DNA of 64,000 nt from Lepidurus packardi (lineage: Eukaryota > Arthropoda > Branchiopoda > Notostraca > Triopsidae): NCBI GenBank assembly GCA_023053545.1, contig JAKZAN010000006.1:1059001-1123000 (forward strand), written 5' to 3'. Position numbers and translations under genes: made by a program. Below, piece by piece: positions 25,240 to 37,411 of the stretch (its first letter is position 1; each line of letters starts with the position of its first letter). Below the pieces are notes generated by a model. It was not told the DNA's origin. It worked only from the letters and a program-made list of their open reading frames with translations, and did no database searches.

Positions 25240-28200
25240 ATGCAAAACCCAGGCAGTGGTATACCAGAGTCTAGGTACGGTATGAGTTTTGGCATGGGCA
25301 GTAGTGACACAGGACAAGATTTATATGGACATTCTGATTATGTGCTTCATTCTCATCATGCACATAACACTGCAACCAGTCATAATCAAATGCTAAGTCC
25401 TCCTCATGGCAGCAAAAGACCTGCAGATGTGACTGGTCTGGTCATCAAACAAGATCCCATGACTTCTTTGGACCCCTTAACTGGGATGGGTTTAAGCCAC
25501 TCCACGACCCCCAACATGGGTGAAGAAAGCATGGATCGGAACGGACCCCAAACGAAGAAAACTCCGCCGCCAAATGGCAAGAAGACTAAAGGCCGTGTCA
25601 AGATCAAAATGGAATTTATTGACAATAAGTTGCGCCGATACACGACATTCTCCAAAAGAAAAACTGGCATCATGAAAAAAGTAAGCTTATCAATTTTTAT
25701 TAAAACAAGCGTATTTTTTTACGGACACACAAATTTCTATCTTTTCCTGAACAAATTTCATTACTGCAAAGAAGACTCGTGGGATGTATGCTTAAAGAAG
25801 GTTTGTCTAGGCGTATGAGCTGTCAACGCTAACAGGCACGCAAGTCATGCTGTTAGTGGCCAGCGAGACTGGCCATGTGTATACCTTTGCCACGAGGAAG
25901 CTCCAGCCCATGATTACTTCCGACGCTGGCAAAGCCCTCATTCAGACCTGCCTCAATTCACCGGATCCTCCAGCGACATCGACTGATCAACGCATGTCAG
26001 CCACGGGCTTCGAAGAAACAGAGCTTACCTACACCGTCCATGACGAGGACCAAAAAGTAAGACAGATGATGTACACTGGGCACATCCCTCCTTCACACCC
26101 ACATACTATGACCCAGTCGCCGCATCCTTCCCATAGCCACGCCCACAGTCATTCCCATTCTTTGTCGCATCACCACACCTTACCTCATCCTCATGCAATA
26201 TTGGGTCCTCCCCTGGCGTCGCCTTACCCGTCTCATTCCTCGCCTTCGCCGGGGCCTTCTTCCCACCATCACCACCAGCACTATGCAACCCATGGTTTAG
26301 CTTCTCCTGGAGGAGCTGGTATGTCCCCTGCCCCCACGCCCCCTCAGCAGCATCCCAGGTAGCTAGGCGTGGTACGATGGGGGGACACGCCTTCTCTATC
26401 ACCCCCGTCACCCTCAACCAGTGCAAGTTTTGAGTCAGGATCTGCTCCTACAGCTACCAGACATTTATGGTGGACCCACGCTGATGGCTGATCTTTGAAA
26501 CTATTAGGAACTCAGGATGGTTTATGATCTTCAAGTAATCGAGTTCCAGTTACCGATTTTAAAAACCGGAAAGCTTATAGACCCGCTGTCTGGGTTCAAG
26601 AAGAAAAGAAAAAAAATGAGACATTTGCGCGGACCTTTACGTTAGCAGGTCACAAGCTCGATTGTTAAACTCGGTAACGACATGACAAATTGGCTGTCTT
26701 CACATTCCGTCCCTTTTCTCATAATCCTTGTCTCTCTTTGGAGTTTTGATTCAGATTTAACGTGACATATACAGGACTTTTTTAAACATTGGTTGCTAAC
26801 TCGGCTAAAATTGCGGTCTAATAGTCGCTTCGTAACTAATATAGTTGGGGGGCTCATGGGACCCACGGGTTGTCGCGCCCTGATTCTCGACCCTTTGACC
26901 CGACACTTTTGGGACAATCGGAATTCATTGTTGTACATAACTTGTACATGCATTCCATGCTAGTCTGTAGAAATTGTGTTTTATGTTTAATCGGAGTTTT
27001 CTTGCTGCAACGTAGGCCAACCGCTTATCTCTAACCTTAACGCTCTCTTGACTGTGCCTTATGGGTTGAACTTTTTTTTTTTTTTTTAATTTTCGCGTTG
27101 TGTGCTCATGGTTTTCCAATCTGATTTCGTGGTTATGCCTGGAAGTTAAAGCAACCACACACGCCTGTTTGTATAAAGAGTACACCGTTTCCCCTCTAGT
27201 AAGTTCCGCTAAATCGGTTGCTATTCGTCCCCTCGCCCCCCCCAAAAAAAATGTAATAAGATGAGATTAGCCGGATTCAAACGGAATGCATTAAATTGTT
27301 TCGTCTTTAAAATGATTCGTAGAAAAAAAATGAAACATTTGTGGGGACCTCCCAGTCAGCTTTTCTCGCGTGAGTTCCCGGTACACACATACACACACGT
27401 TTAAGGCCATAGAAGGCCAGGGCGGGCACACCACCTCACCTTTTAAGGTCAAGCTCACATGTGAGTTTCTGCTCCCTCATCTCTTTCGCTCACTCTCTCT
27501 GCTGTCTTATATATATTTTTTTTTTGCATCATCCGAATCCCTTCTACACTTGCCAAAGTAACGGGACAATATGCAAGGAGGGAATCACCTGTGATACCTG
27601 TCGCACTTGCTACTCGTCTTGGCCTTAAACGTTTTCCCCATTTCGCGCATCCTTGTATGGAAATAACTTCCCAAAAAGTTTGAATTTGGCGCGCGCAAAA
27701 AGCAAAAGTATCATCACGTGCCTCGTGACGCTCGGAAAACGGACGAGTTGGGCTCCTGTATTACAATTAGTACTATCCCCAACTGACGTCCTACCACGTA
27801 CTTTATCACGCAACTCGCTTTCCAAGGCAAACTTGCTCTAATTAAGCAAAGTGCGCGTTGTTTTCCTCGGTTTAATTATTCATCCGCTTCCCGGTTCACG
27901 CGTCGCTTTCTCAGTAACCATGCAAGCAGCCTTTAAAAACTTCATTCTCTATATGCAAGACCAGACGCAAAAAAGAAAAAGAATTCTGTTGTAAACATTT
28001 CTTGGCTTTTCAGCGTGAAAAGTGCGTTGAATCATGGAGTGTCTTCCATCCATGCTCGGGTAGTGCGTTCTAAGGAAGGCAAAGTCACACACACTCACAA
28101 AAGATGCCGGGAAGGTAGACAGAGGAGGGTTGGGTTGGGTTGGGTGGATGTTTGGGGTATAGTTAAGGTACTAAGTAAAGCAATATGGCTAGCCCAGCAG

Positions 28201-31200
28201 GTGGATCTATTCCACCGGTTTGCTACGTTACCCTTTGACCCGTGATCTCGTCATTGGGCTCAAATTGTCATTTAGCGCATAGGCCACCGGAGGATGTATT
28301 GGTCGCCCTGGCCTTGCCCTTACAATAGCAGTAAAAAGGACTTGAATGTCACATATGGTCAAGGATTCCAATATAACGTATAATAACGACCACCTTCCTC
28401 CGTCCCCATCCTAAAGAGAGTTTGAATTGTGGAAGTGGTGCTACAAGTCTGGCATAGACCACCTTTGGGCGGGAGGCGTGGGGAGGGGGGCTGACGGGGA
28501 AATCTTAAGAGTACGAGGTGTGCAGTGACGTGTACCTCGGGAACTACCTGAGAGAAAGAGACTTGGGACGTTGGAGATGCTGAGGGTCTCTCTCTGAGCC
28601 GTTGTCGCTCCTTATTTAGGCTGCAGGTGAAACACAGCTTCCCGATGATTCACGCAGCCTGAAACCAAGCGAAGCCCAGCAACTAGCACATGTATACACG
28701 TCGCAACGCTACTCCATACACTCACGAAGGAGGGGCTAAGGAGATGTAGATGTGAGCAGCATAACTTAACAAGGAAGAGAAAAAAACTAGCAAGTCCCTA
28801 TAACCGTGACCAAAACGTGAAGGGAAAAAAAGTCTTAAGACATTGGCCTTACAAGGATGCAAAGGGTCACGACACGTCAGCTTCTATGCTGCGCTGTGGC
28901 TATCGAGTCGACTGACCTCTTGTAGAAAGATTGGGAGGAAAATATGAATGAACTGCGCCAGACGTTTTAGCGAAGCTTACAAGAGTCTATCAAATTTTTC
29001 TGTTATTTTTTGGAGCCTTACGAAACAAGCTGAAGGTGTTTTTTTTTTTTTTTATTTCCCAGGGTGTAGGCTTCTCAACGTAATTTTAACCATCTGTTTT
29101 AACAAGTCATTTGTATGTATAAGGTTGAGGGTTAAAAGTTCTGTGTGTGGTACGACATATGGGGCCTTTAGCTTGTCCAAACTCTAACACGATATTATCT
29201 CCGGAAGCTTTTTTTTTGTTATAAGGAGGAATTTTTTACTTGATATGTTTTGGAGTGGTGTTGTCAATTGCAGACTGTTAAGTAACGTTGAACAAAATGT
29301 CTCTACCGTTAAGTGCCAAGAGATCCACTTCCTTGCAAGTTTATTGTTTTCATTGTGCAGTACAAAAACAAAAGGAAGGAATTTGTGTGGTAAAAGTTTT
29401 GTAATTGTTTCAAGTAGACATTGTTCCATGCAATGCAAGATATACGAGTATGAGTATATACGAGGTTATAATAAGGACGTTGAAACTAGTGAATGGACAC
29501 TTTTTTGTCTCCGTGAAGCTCTCCTGTGCCATGATCTGCAACTGTGAAACACAATCTCTCACACCCCAACTTGCAAAATTTTGTTAGGCTAATTCCCTTA
29601 ATGATTGTACATATATTGAGTGAACTTGAAATTTTTTGTCAGAAGTGGATTTGATATGGAAGTCCCCAAATGTGATGGACTTGCATTTTTTTCGCATCGA
29701 GGAAACAATATAGAAGTTAGACTTACTCCAATCAAACCCTCTCTGACTCAATTCAATTAAAGGAAAAAGGAAAAATTACAGAAAAAAGAAAACAAAGATA
29801 CAGTGTTGAACATAAGCCGGAGGGCAGAAACCTACTTTGAAAATCGTTTAACTGCTTTTGTTATTTTTTCGCGAGGTTAACGAGGTTATACATTTTGACG
29901 TGACGGAGAACATAGCTCGACCTCTACCACACGCATTTTTAAATCTGCATAATCTCATTTCAGAAGCCCTGTGTATATAATTAAGTTATCTTTCCTCACA
30001 CGTAGAACTGAAATTTATGAGACATAATTTATGACCTCGTAAAAGATACTTTATAGTTCATGACATTCGATGCACAAGATTCAAGGGATAAAATGGCATT
30101 AAAACAAACGACATTGGAATAATTCGTTAGACTATTACGCGGGGCAGAAGACTTGACCCAAATTTATTACTCATAAATTTCTTTCTCAACAATGGGTAGA
30201 GCGAGACCCGGCTTGTAATAAACGCAATATGCAAAGCATCCCCAAACAAAAGGAGTGTGAGAGGTATGTGTAAAGCTGAGCAAGTGTCATTCGTTCAGGT
30301 GAGTTTACATATGAAGAAAGTTGTAGTAAAGGAAATAAGGTTCTTCCCGGCGACAGTAAAATGTGGGATGGTATCCGTAACTTATCTGTAGCCAGGGATA
30401 AAAGGAATAAAATTCGAGCTGGCGCCAGGGAAGATCAAATCGTGTATTTTATTGGCACCTGTTACATTTTTCAACGTCACTTATAAAACACACACACCCA
30501 AAACATTTAAATAATGAGAATCTTAACAGATCTCCACCCTGGATTCCTTCCCTCTCTCTCTGGTCTCGTCGATCATCCAATACTAATACTACTACCTACG
30601 TGAAAGCTGTGGTCCAAAAAACGCGTCCTTTCTGGGGTCCAAAAGAAAACATTGCCAATTTACAAGTCTAATTTCTTACTCTTCGCATCAGAAACTTGCT
30701 GAGTGAGTTTAACTTTACTAAAAAAAAAAAAAAGTACTTATTCTGGGTCCAGGGACTTGAATCAAATTTCAACCTAGAACCAATTAGGACTCTTTGGTAG
30801 CTTAATTCCTATTTCTTACCTGTCCTGAGATACTTTACTTGTATGAAAACTATTTATGTTACTCACTGCAGTACGAAATCGAGGTACGAGGTAGATCAAC
30901 GGAGGTTCAGTACAAGTTACGGTACGGGAAGCTGTGTCACTGCGGAGAACTCGACACCGAGTGAAAGGCGCGGAAGCCAGGTTTCTGTCTTTATATACTT
31001 GTGTACCTGTTGATTGCTCAGAGACAGCGGGTAATAAGCTCCGCCCAGTTTGCATATGCATACACCAGCTCTGGAGTTGGCTTGCGTGTGTTGCGGGTAT
31101 ATCCTTTCTACCTGTGGGTCGGTTGGCCTTATATGGTCAACTCTGTTAGGGGGAACTGGCAATGCAACTTACAAAGTGACCTGTTGCACCGTTTCGGTTC

Positions 31201-34200
31201 CATGTCACGTCACTTGCCCACTTTATAAGCACCTGTACTAGCTGCTTTTGTTTCTTGACGTTTCGCCTTTTGTTTCTGCAGCTCTCGCCTGCTAGTAACA
31301 TTGATCGCGGAAACATCGTTAGCCAACATTTTACGACTTTTGGCTGTCAGAGAGGGATATTAGAAACAAAAGCCTCAATACGATTGACATTGTCTACAGC
31401 ACTCGCAGCACACCTTTTCACCCAGCTTCATTGTAAAATTTGGTCGATGGAAAGATTCAAGCTTACGAGACGAGAGTTTGAACGCAAAGCCGTTTGCCAT
31501 CTTGCTCTTTTACATCCTATTGTTACGGTATCGTAAACAGTGCGTCACGTGTTGGTTAATGAGAGGGGACTCGCCAGCCTCGGCTACACCCAACACTTTA
31601 ACATAAGGGGAGAAAATAGAAAACTAAAGGAACATGCTAGCAAGCTATAAATTGAAGACAACAGCCGTTAACCGTCATCAATATCCTTCTTATCAGCCAA
31701 TACCTTTCATTTATACGGATCGGATGGGCAATGGGCCATCAGTGCAATTGGAATCCATTTTCATTCAGATCCCCAAGTCTGTAAAATGTTCCCACAAGGC
31801 CCACGCTTGTCCTGCCTATGTTCAGTCCTGACCCAAAATTGTCATCTGTGTCGTGTATCGATGCATTTCTCCACGAATACGAAACAAGAAAAGATCTTGG
31901 ATGTTCTTGAAATTCAAGAAAATGCTCACATTTACATAGCAGGTGGCGTCGAATGATTTGGGTTTCGCGGTCTTATCCCAGGTATGAGTTCGCTCGGGTT
32001 TTCTTAGGCCTTTGCGAGCTGTTACGCGGGTTGTGGGTCATGAAGCATCGGAGATTTTCTGCCCATCCAACGCCCTCCACAGGCGAGAAAATCGATGGTT
32101 GACCGCCTCTTACATAAAATTCCCCTTATGGTTGGATCAATCGGTTCTAAGCTTCACGCTTCGTTTGCTATGGACTGGCAAAAATACCGGGATATCAGAT
32201 GACACAGAAAGCTATCTTTCGAGCCCAGTTACGTCTTTGAAGAGTGATTAGGTAGGAAGTAATTAATTGCATAAAACACAGGTGGATCGCAGCCAGTACC
32301 ATCCGGAAAACCGTTAGGCCTCTGACGTCAATGTCAAAACGCTCTCTCCCTCCAGGCCAGGAGGCCAACAACTCGTAACAGCCCGAACAAGCAGACTTGT
32401 TCAAGTTGGGGAAGTGATTTGGCAAAGTCATTTACGAAAAAGCTTTCTTCCCCTTCTTAGCTGGTCACCGTAAGATAACCATTATTAGCCCCAATTTCGA
32501 ACCACTTCTTCCCACCCATCTTGTCACCCGACAAGTCGACAACAGTGAATCTCAATACTGAAATACTTTCCGGCTGCAATACTTTGTGCTCACTTAATTA
32601 TTTTTGTCCTGTCATATCCCGCATACCGTTCATTGGAATGTTTAGTTTACGAGGGTCCTTAAAATCCTAGGAAAATAAGGAGTAAATCGGGTTCGTTTAG
32701 TTACGGTTCCGTAGCTATTAGAAAAAAGGCAGGCCCTTTTCTCTGTCCCTTTAGCCCATTATGGTTTTAAAGTTATGCATCAAGTCCGACATTAATGTAA
32801 GAGCATGTCCGCAGTCAAACGTAAGTTCTGTACGCATGTGCAGCAACAAGAGTTAGTGCTTGTCGCGGTGCGTAACTTACACTGGAGAAATGATGGAAAA
32901 AACCAAGCTTTTTGTATCTGCAGCGAAACACCTTTGAGGCCTGTTCTGTTACTTATTACTGAGTGAGCTCCCATAGTGTTGCATGCAGGAGCACGCGTCA
33001 GCGACATAGCAACTCACGAAATGGGTAAGACCTCACACACAACTATAAGGTCGAGAAGACTTTTTCATTCTTGGAAGAAAACTCTTTTTATAGCCGGTCG
33101 AAAAGGGCTTAGGAAAGTGAACACTTTGAGGAAAAGTCAATATCATCAGCTGGATATTTTACAGTCTCATTAGCGGATTGTCTATTGGTGGTCCATGTAA
33201 TTTTCTAGAACCAGAAGTGGCCAAACAATGTGTAGCTTATTCTCTTTCTGGTTAGTCTTGGAGGGACACGGCATTCTATAATGTGTAAACAATCTCTGAT
33301 TAGGAGTAGCAGGATCTTAATATGAATAATTGGGAATTAGACTGAACGCCGATACTTGAGAGGGTTTTGCTGTTTTAGATACAGGCTACTTGCTAATGAC
33401 AATGCTTAATGGTAGTCGGTGTTAGAGGTCCTGCGATTGCCACTTCTGAGTTAAGGGGATTTCTCGTCGAAAGGACGTAGAGGGTAACTTGTTTGGCGAT
33501 TGTTTTTAGATACATGACACTGTCAGGGATAGTCCAGTTAAAATCCGTAATCGATCCTGCCGGAAAAACAATCAATTATGTTGACCAGTTTTTCACTTCT
33601 AAAGAACCATGCTTATAAAGGGGAATTCCCCCCGTTTATCAAAAATCATTTATTGGCGATCATGTTTTGGGCATCATCCGTACAATACAATGGAGAAAAC
33701 AATCTTTCTACTAAATCGATTTTTTTTTTCTTAATTCAAAAAGATACGCCTGGTTTGCCTCAGCATTTGGGGAGCAGTTCTCATGTGTTGTCGATGGCCT
33801 ACATCAGCTATCCTCTTAGATGAGCGATGGAAGGCTCAGACTGCGTAGGAAATATTTCTCGGTCTTTATATTCATGTGTGGAAAGATGAATGTTGTTATA
33901 GAATGAAATGTAGTTCGCCGTATGGGAGCGTGCAACGATTGAATGGTGGCCCGCGCTCGAGAGCCTTTCGAGAGCTCATTTAGCATGCAAGATGTTGCTT
34001 AGCTGACTCATACATGCTTTTGCATAATGGTGACCTTGTAGAGGGAAACAGAACCTTGTTGGACTTCTTTTTAATTAGGTTGCTAAGCTACCTTTGGCTA
34101 CTCTGGGCAAATTTGAATTTTAACGAGCTCCCGTTTCTTGACTAGCAATATTCTGTCCGAAGCTTAGCTGCTAACTTAAATCCAAACCGAGAAACTGAAA

Positions 34201-36641
34201 CAGGGCTTGTATTAAATAATTTTTGGAAGAAAATTCCCTGATTAAGTTGAAATGAAAGAAAAAAAAAGCAATGCGTAGCTTAATAAAAATTCCATAGATT
34301 AGTTTTCCTTGCTCGCGTGTATTTGGCGGCATTACCTCATTGTTAACTTATTTGGTGTCACGCTGTGATGTAGTCTTATAAATGACTCGGGGTTTTGGAA
34401 GGATCTGGAAGTCAAGCTGTACATGACATCCTCCCGCGAAATATGGCACCTGAATCATCCTTTCTGATTACCGCTATTAAAAACTTGTGATGTAGTCCTT
34501 AGCGTCTGAGAACTAAAAATTTAGACTTTCGTATTATTGTGTAGACTTGGACTCTCACTGTCTGGACAGTTAGTTTCCTTCCGAGACGACAAACAAAAGA
34601 GCAGAAAAATCTCGAGGTCAGTTGTGATTTGCGTGGGTTTTGATACATGCAAAGGACAACCTACATCGGACAAGGGAGAGCGCTCTGGTGACAAACCTTT
34701 TCTTTGGAAGTGTTCGAAGGGGGAAAAAATATATATACGAAAAACAAAGCAGATTTATCCACGCTGATCAAGAGAAATGTGTCTTGGTCAGTGGTCAGTC
34801 AAGTTTTCCAACGCAGCCAATAAGAAAAGTTAGCTGGGAAACGTGAATGTGTTACCTGAGTAGCACATTGGTTATTAGCAGGACCCCTGGGATGGGTTAC
34901 TTACCTTTTGTGTTTGTCTTGCTGTATTTTTCTGTTGCGTAATGTGGAGGAGCCAGAGCTGGAACAACCTTACATGGCCATGAAGCCACAGGCTTTATCT
35001 GTGTAAGGCTAAAACTTAGAAACAATACTTGCTCTAATGTTTTTTACGTCTGCAAATGAAGTCTAACTGAACTTGTTTTCCGAGATGCTTTCACAATTTT
35101 GACGGAATTGTAAATAAAGTTTCTCTAGACTAAATGCACTTAGACGCGGGGTTGTATTGTTACCTTCAAATTCGGTCCTAATGGCGGAAAGCGCCACTTT
35201 TCTGCCTGATTAGACCTTGGCAAATCCATTTGCTTCTCGGAGAGCTTCTTCAGGAAACTAGTACATATGGAACCATGGTCGAAGCTCTGGTAAAGAAAAA
35301 CAGTTTGAAGTACAGCGTTCCCTATAGATTATTCATGTGTAAAGCGAGAAGTAAAGTAAAATAGGCCTCATGGTAGTTTTTTTTCTTTTCTTTTTTGTTT
35401 GCAGCATTTTTTTTTGCTCCGGTGTGCAAAGTTGCACACTCAGTGGCACGTGCCAAGGCTTCCTATTTTGGGGTAGACAAATTTAGGCAGAAACCTTTTC
35501 TTGATGCTGCCAGCAGCTCTTCTTTTTATTTTTCAACATAAAACACACAGCGATTTTACTGAGAGAACAAGAACTCCTGGGAGTAGTCCAACCAACCGCT
35601 GGTCCCCGGAGCCGATCTTGCCTAGGTCAACGTGCAGACCCTCCTTAGCTAGAAATAAGTCCATGTATAGTGGCTAGGGCTAAATATGGAACTTGTATAT
35701 AAGCTTGATGATCCACGCACAGTTCTAATGTTTTTCAACACGGATGTTATCTTGCAGGAGATGTCTGGGGATGAAGCTTTGGAAGAGAATACTGCTGCCA
35801 CACAATCGCAATCCGATAATAGTCGGAGCAGCTCACCTATCGAACAAAGCGAAAAGCAATACGAAGCCAAAAATGTGACAAAATACTCTGGTATCTACGT
35901 TTTCTATTTCTTGCAAGGAAAAAGATTGCCATTTTTTTTGTAAATTCAGGACCTGGCCGAGGGTCAGCACAATCAAATCAAGAAAGCAGAGCACTGTCAA
36001 TGAGTTTGCCATCTACCTTTGCAAACTTGGCACAGTTCGGCCTGAATATACCTTCCGGCCGCCATTCGGCGAGTGCTTTGGCAACCGAACCCAGAAACCC
36101 TCATGGCAATGTTTCTTCGAATCACGGGACAAAAAATGGAAACTGTAAGTTGTACAGCGCGTAATAAACAAGGTTGCATTTCCATGTTAACTACCCTTGT
36201 TTTTTATTCACAGGTGCATCGATTGCCAATGGAAGCGATGCCGGAACTAATCTAAATGCCCAAACACAGCAAATGTTGCAACGTACATAATCGATGAATA
36301 ATCTAAGGCGCGCACGATAAACTTTCATTGCTTTCTCGTTATTATTTAGGTGGTTTGTTTTACCAAACCTCAGATGGGTTAGTGTTTGCCACTCCTCCAG
36401 GTGCCCCTCTTCCAGACGGTGTCGTTCTTAATTTAAGACATAGCAACTTAGCCAAAGATTCAAGTCAGTTCCCGATTCGCGCAAGTGATAATTCTAACAA
36501 GTGGGTTAATTAGGTGCCAATGCCAGTCAATCCTACGTCGCTGTCCCTGTCTCACGTGAAGCTCTCCAAAAGACAAAGACCAGAGTCGCCAACTCTGGCC
36601 AGACGTCTTTTAAAGCCAAGAAACTCAAGGTAGAGCAGTGA
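25240..36641 (+). CDS. srf: Serum response factor (SRF), long spliced isoform
   Basis: MADS-box transcription factor that binds CArG DNA and controls actin-cytoskeleton and growth-response genes. Exons: 25240-25680, 25811-26056, 35758-35890, 35950-36144, 36214-36282, 36350-36463, 36514-36641. Total 1326 nt, 441 residues, close to Drosophila Blistered (about 449). Residues about 110-200 form the MADS and SAM domains: GRVKIKMEFIDNKLRRYTTF, SKRKTGIMKK, AYELSTLTGTQVMLLVASET, GHVYTFATRKLQPMI, LIQTCLNSPD, MSATGFEETELTY. The second exon has a strong phase-0 donor (CAAAAA|GTAAGA at 26057) that fits the acceptor at 35758. The distal exons encode a Ser/Asn/Gln-rich activation-type region. Its GGxFYQTSDGLVFATP, LPDGVVLN and VAVPVS stretches line up with the vertebrate SRF C-terminus (MMYPSPHAVMYAP, DGSLTVLN, VQIPVS). 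The MADS part is certain. Assignment of the distal exons is inferred from phase, length and this weak resemblance; they could instead be a separate gene starting at the ATG at 35761. Confidence 0.75.
25811..26362 (+). CDS. srf: SRF second exon, read-through isoform with histidine-rich C-terminus
   Basis: If the donor at 26057 is not used, the exon stays open for another 101 codons to TAG at 26360-26362, giving a 330-residue SRF. The added tail begins VRQMMYTGHIPPSHPH and is rich in His, Pro and Ser (SHSHAHSHSHSLSHHH; GPSSHHHHQHY). The stop itself falls inside another donor-like sequence (CCCAG|GTAGCT), and a further GTATGT donor occurs at about 26320, so more than one splice form is possible. 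The long frame without interruption argues that this tail is translated in some transcripts. Confidence 0.7.
   Translation, partial: AYELSTLTGTQVMLLVASETGHVYTFATRKLQPMITSDAGKALIQTCLNSPDPPATSTDQRMSATGFEETELTYTVHDEDQKVRQMMYTGHIPPSHPHTMTQSPHPSHSHAHSHSHSLSHHHTLPHPHAILGPPLASPYPSHSSPSPGPSSHHHHQHYATHGLASPGGAGMSPAPTPPQQHPR
26363..35757. other. Large SRF intron, or intergenic if the distal exons are separate
   Basis: No supported coding sequence on either strand over about 9.4 kb. The first part is likely 3' UTR of the short SRF isoform. It holds two G-rich tracts (28126-28145 and 28467-28500) and a pair of perfect palindromes at 35422-35455 close to the distal exons. A TATA-less alternative promoter before 35758 cannot be excluded. 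Confidence 0.5.
28126..28145 (+). repeat. (GGGTT)n G-quadruplex-type tract
   Basis: Four GGG runs separated by TT, giving a textbook intramolecular quadruplex pattern with 2-nt loops. It differs from the arthropod telomere repeat TTAGG and sits in the SRF intron, so it is unlikely to be telomeric. Confidence 0.7.
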
Positions 36642-37411
36642 AACAACGGTGCGAACTCCCTGGTCTTAAGGAAAAAACTTGTTTGACTTATACCATTTAC
36701 TCTAATCGGTGCTCTGATGACATTATCTATTTTACTGTTTGAACAGTTTTTTTTTTCAGGCTAATACTTGTTTGCATAAAAATGCGTGCCTTATAAAGTT
36801 GCGAGTTTGTGTGCCTAGAAAATATAGAAGCGTCAACTATCTTTAAATTATATGAAGTTAAGTATTAACGCACTGTATTTGTGTTGGGTTCAATTCACTG
36901 AATCACATTTTTTTTCAGAACTATAATTTGGGTAGGGTGCTCGAAGCGGAGATTGCTGAGCCGCAATTATTAATTTCATAAATACCTTAGGTACCGACCG
37001 TGCGCTTTTTCCTTTTTAAATTAGGAATTTTCCGGGCTGCCGCTAGGAGAGGCTTGCGAGCCTCGTTAAAGGCTTCGCCACTAGATGTCGTTCCCTGCAT
37101 ATTAAATTACTTGTTTTGTTGGCCTTGTGTGGGCGAGTAAAGTTCGTTGCATCTTAAAAAATATTACGAACTACTGAAAAATAAAAGTATACCATAAAGA
37201 AGTTATTGCGCAAGTATACCGTACATACTGTAATTCATTAAAAGAATTGATTGATTTCAACCATTTTTTAAACTAACGTAACCTTACCTGCGCTGCGTCG
37301 ACCACGACCTCCCGTCTGGGTGGAACTGCAGTTGGCTGGAAATTGGAACTGGCTAATAACACTTACATGCTGTTAAGGAAGTACTAGACAGACATCCTTT
37401 CGACGAGTAAA
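36642..37411. other. Intergenic stretch between SRF distal exons and TBCE
   Basis: Contains the presumed SRF 3' UTR and the TBCE promoter. A CTCF-like half match, CCACTAGATGTCG, occurs near 37078. No gene seen. Confidence 0.5.

Noticed and set aside
28126..28145. Telomere-like GGGTT repeats
   Set aside because: Only four units, sequence differs from the arthropod TTAGG repeat, and it lies between coding exons.
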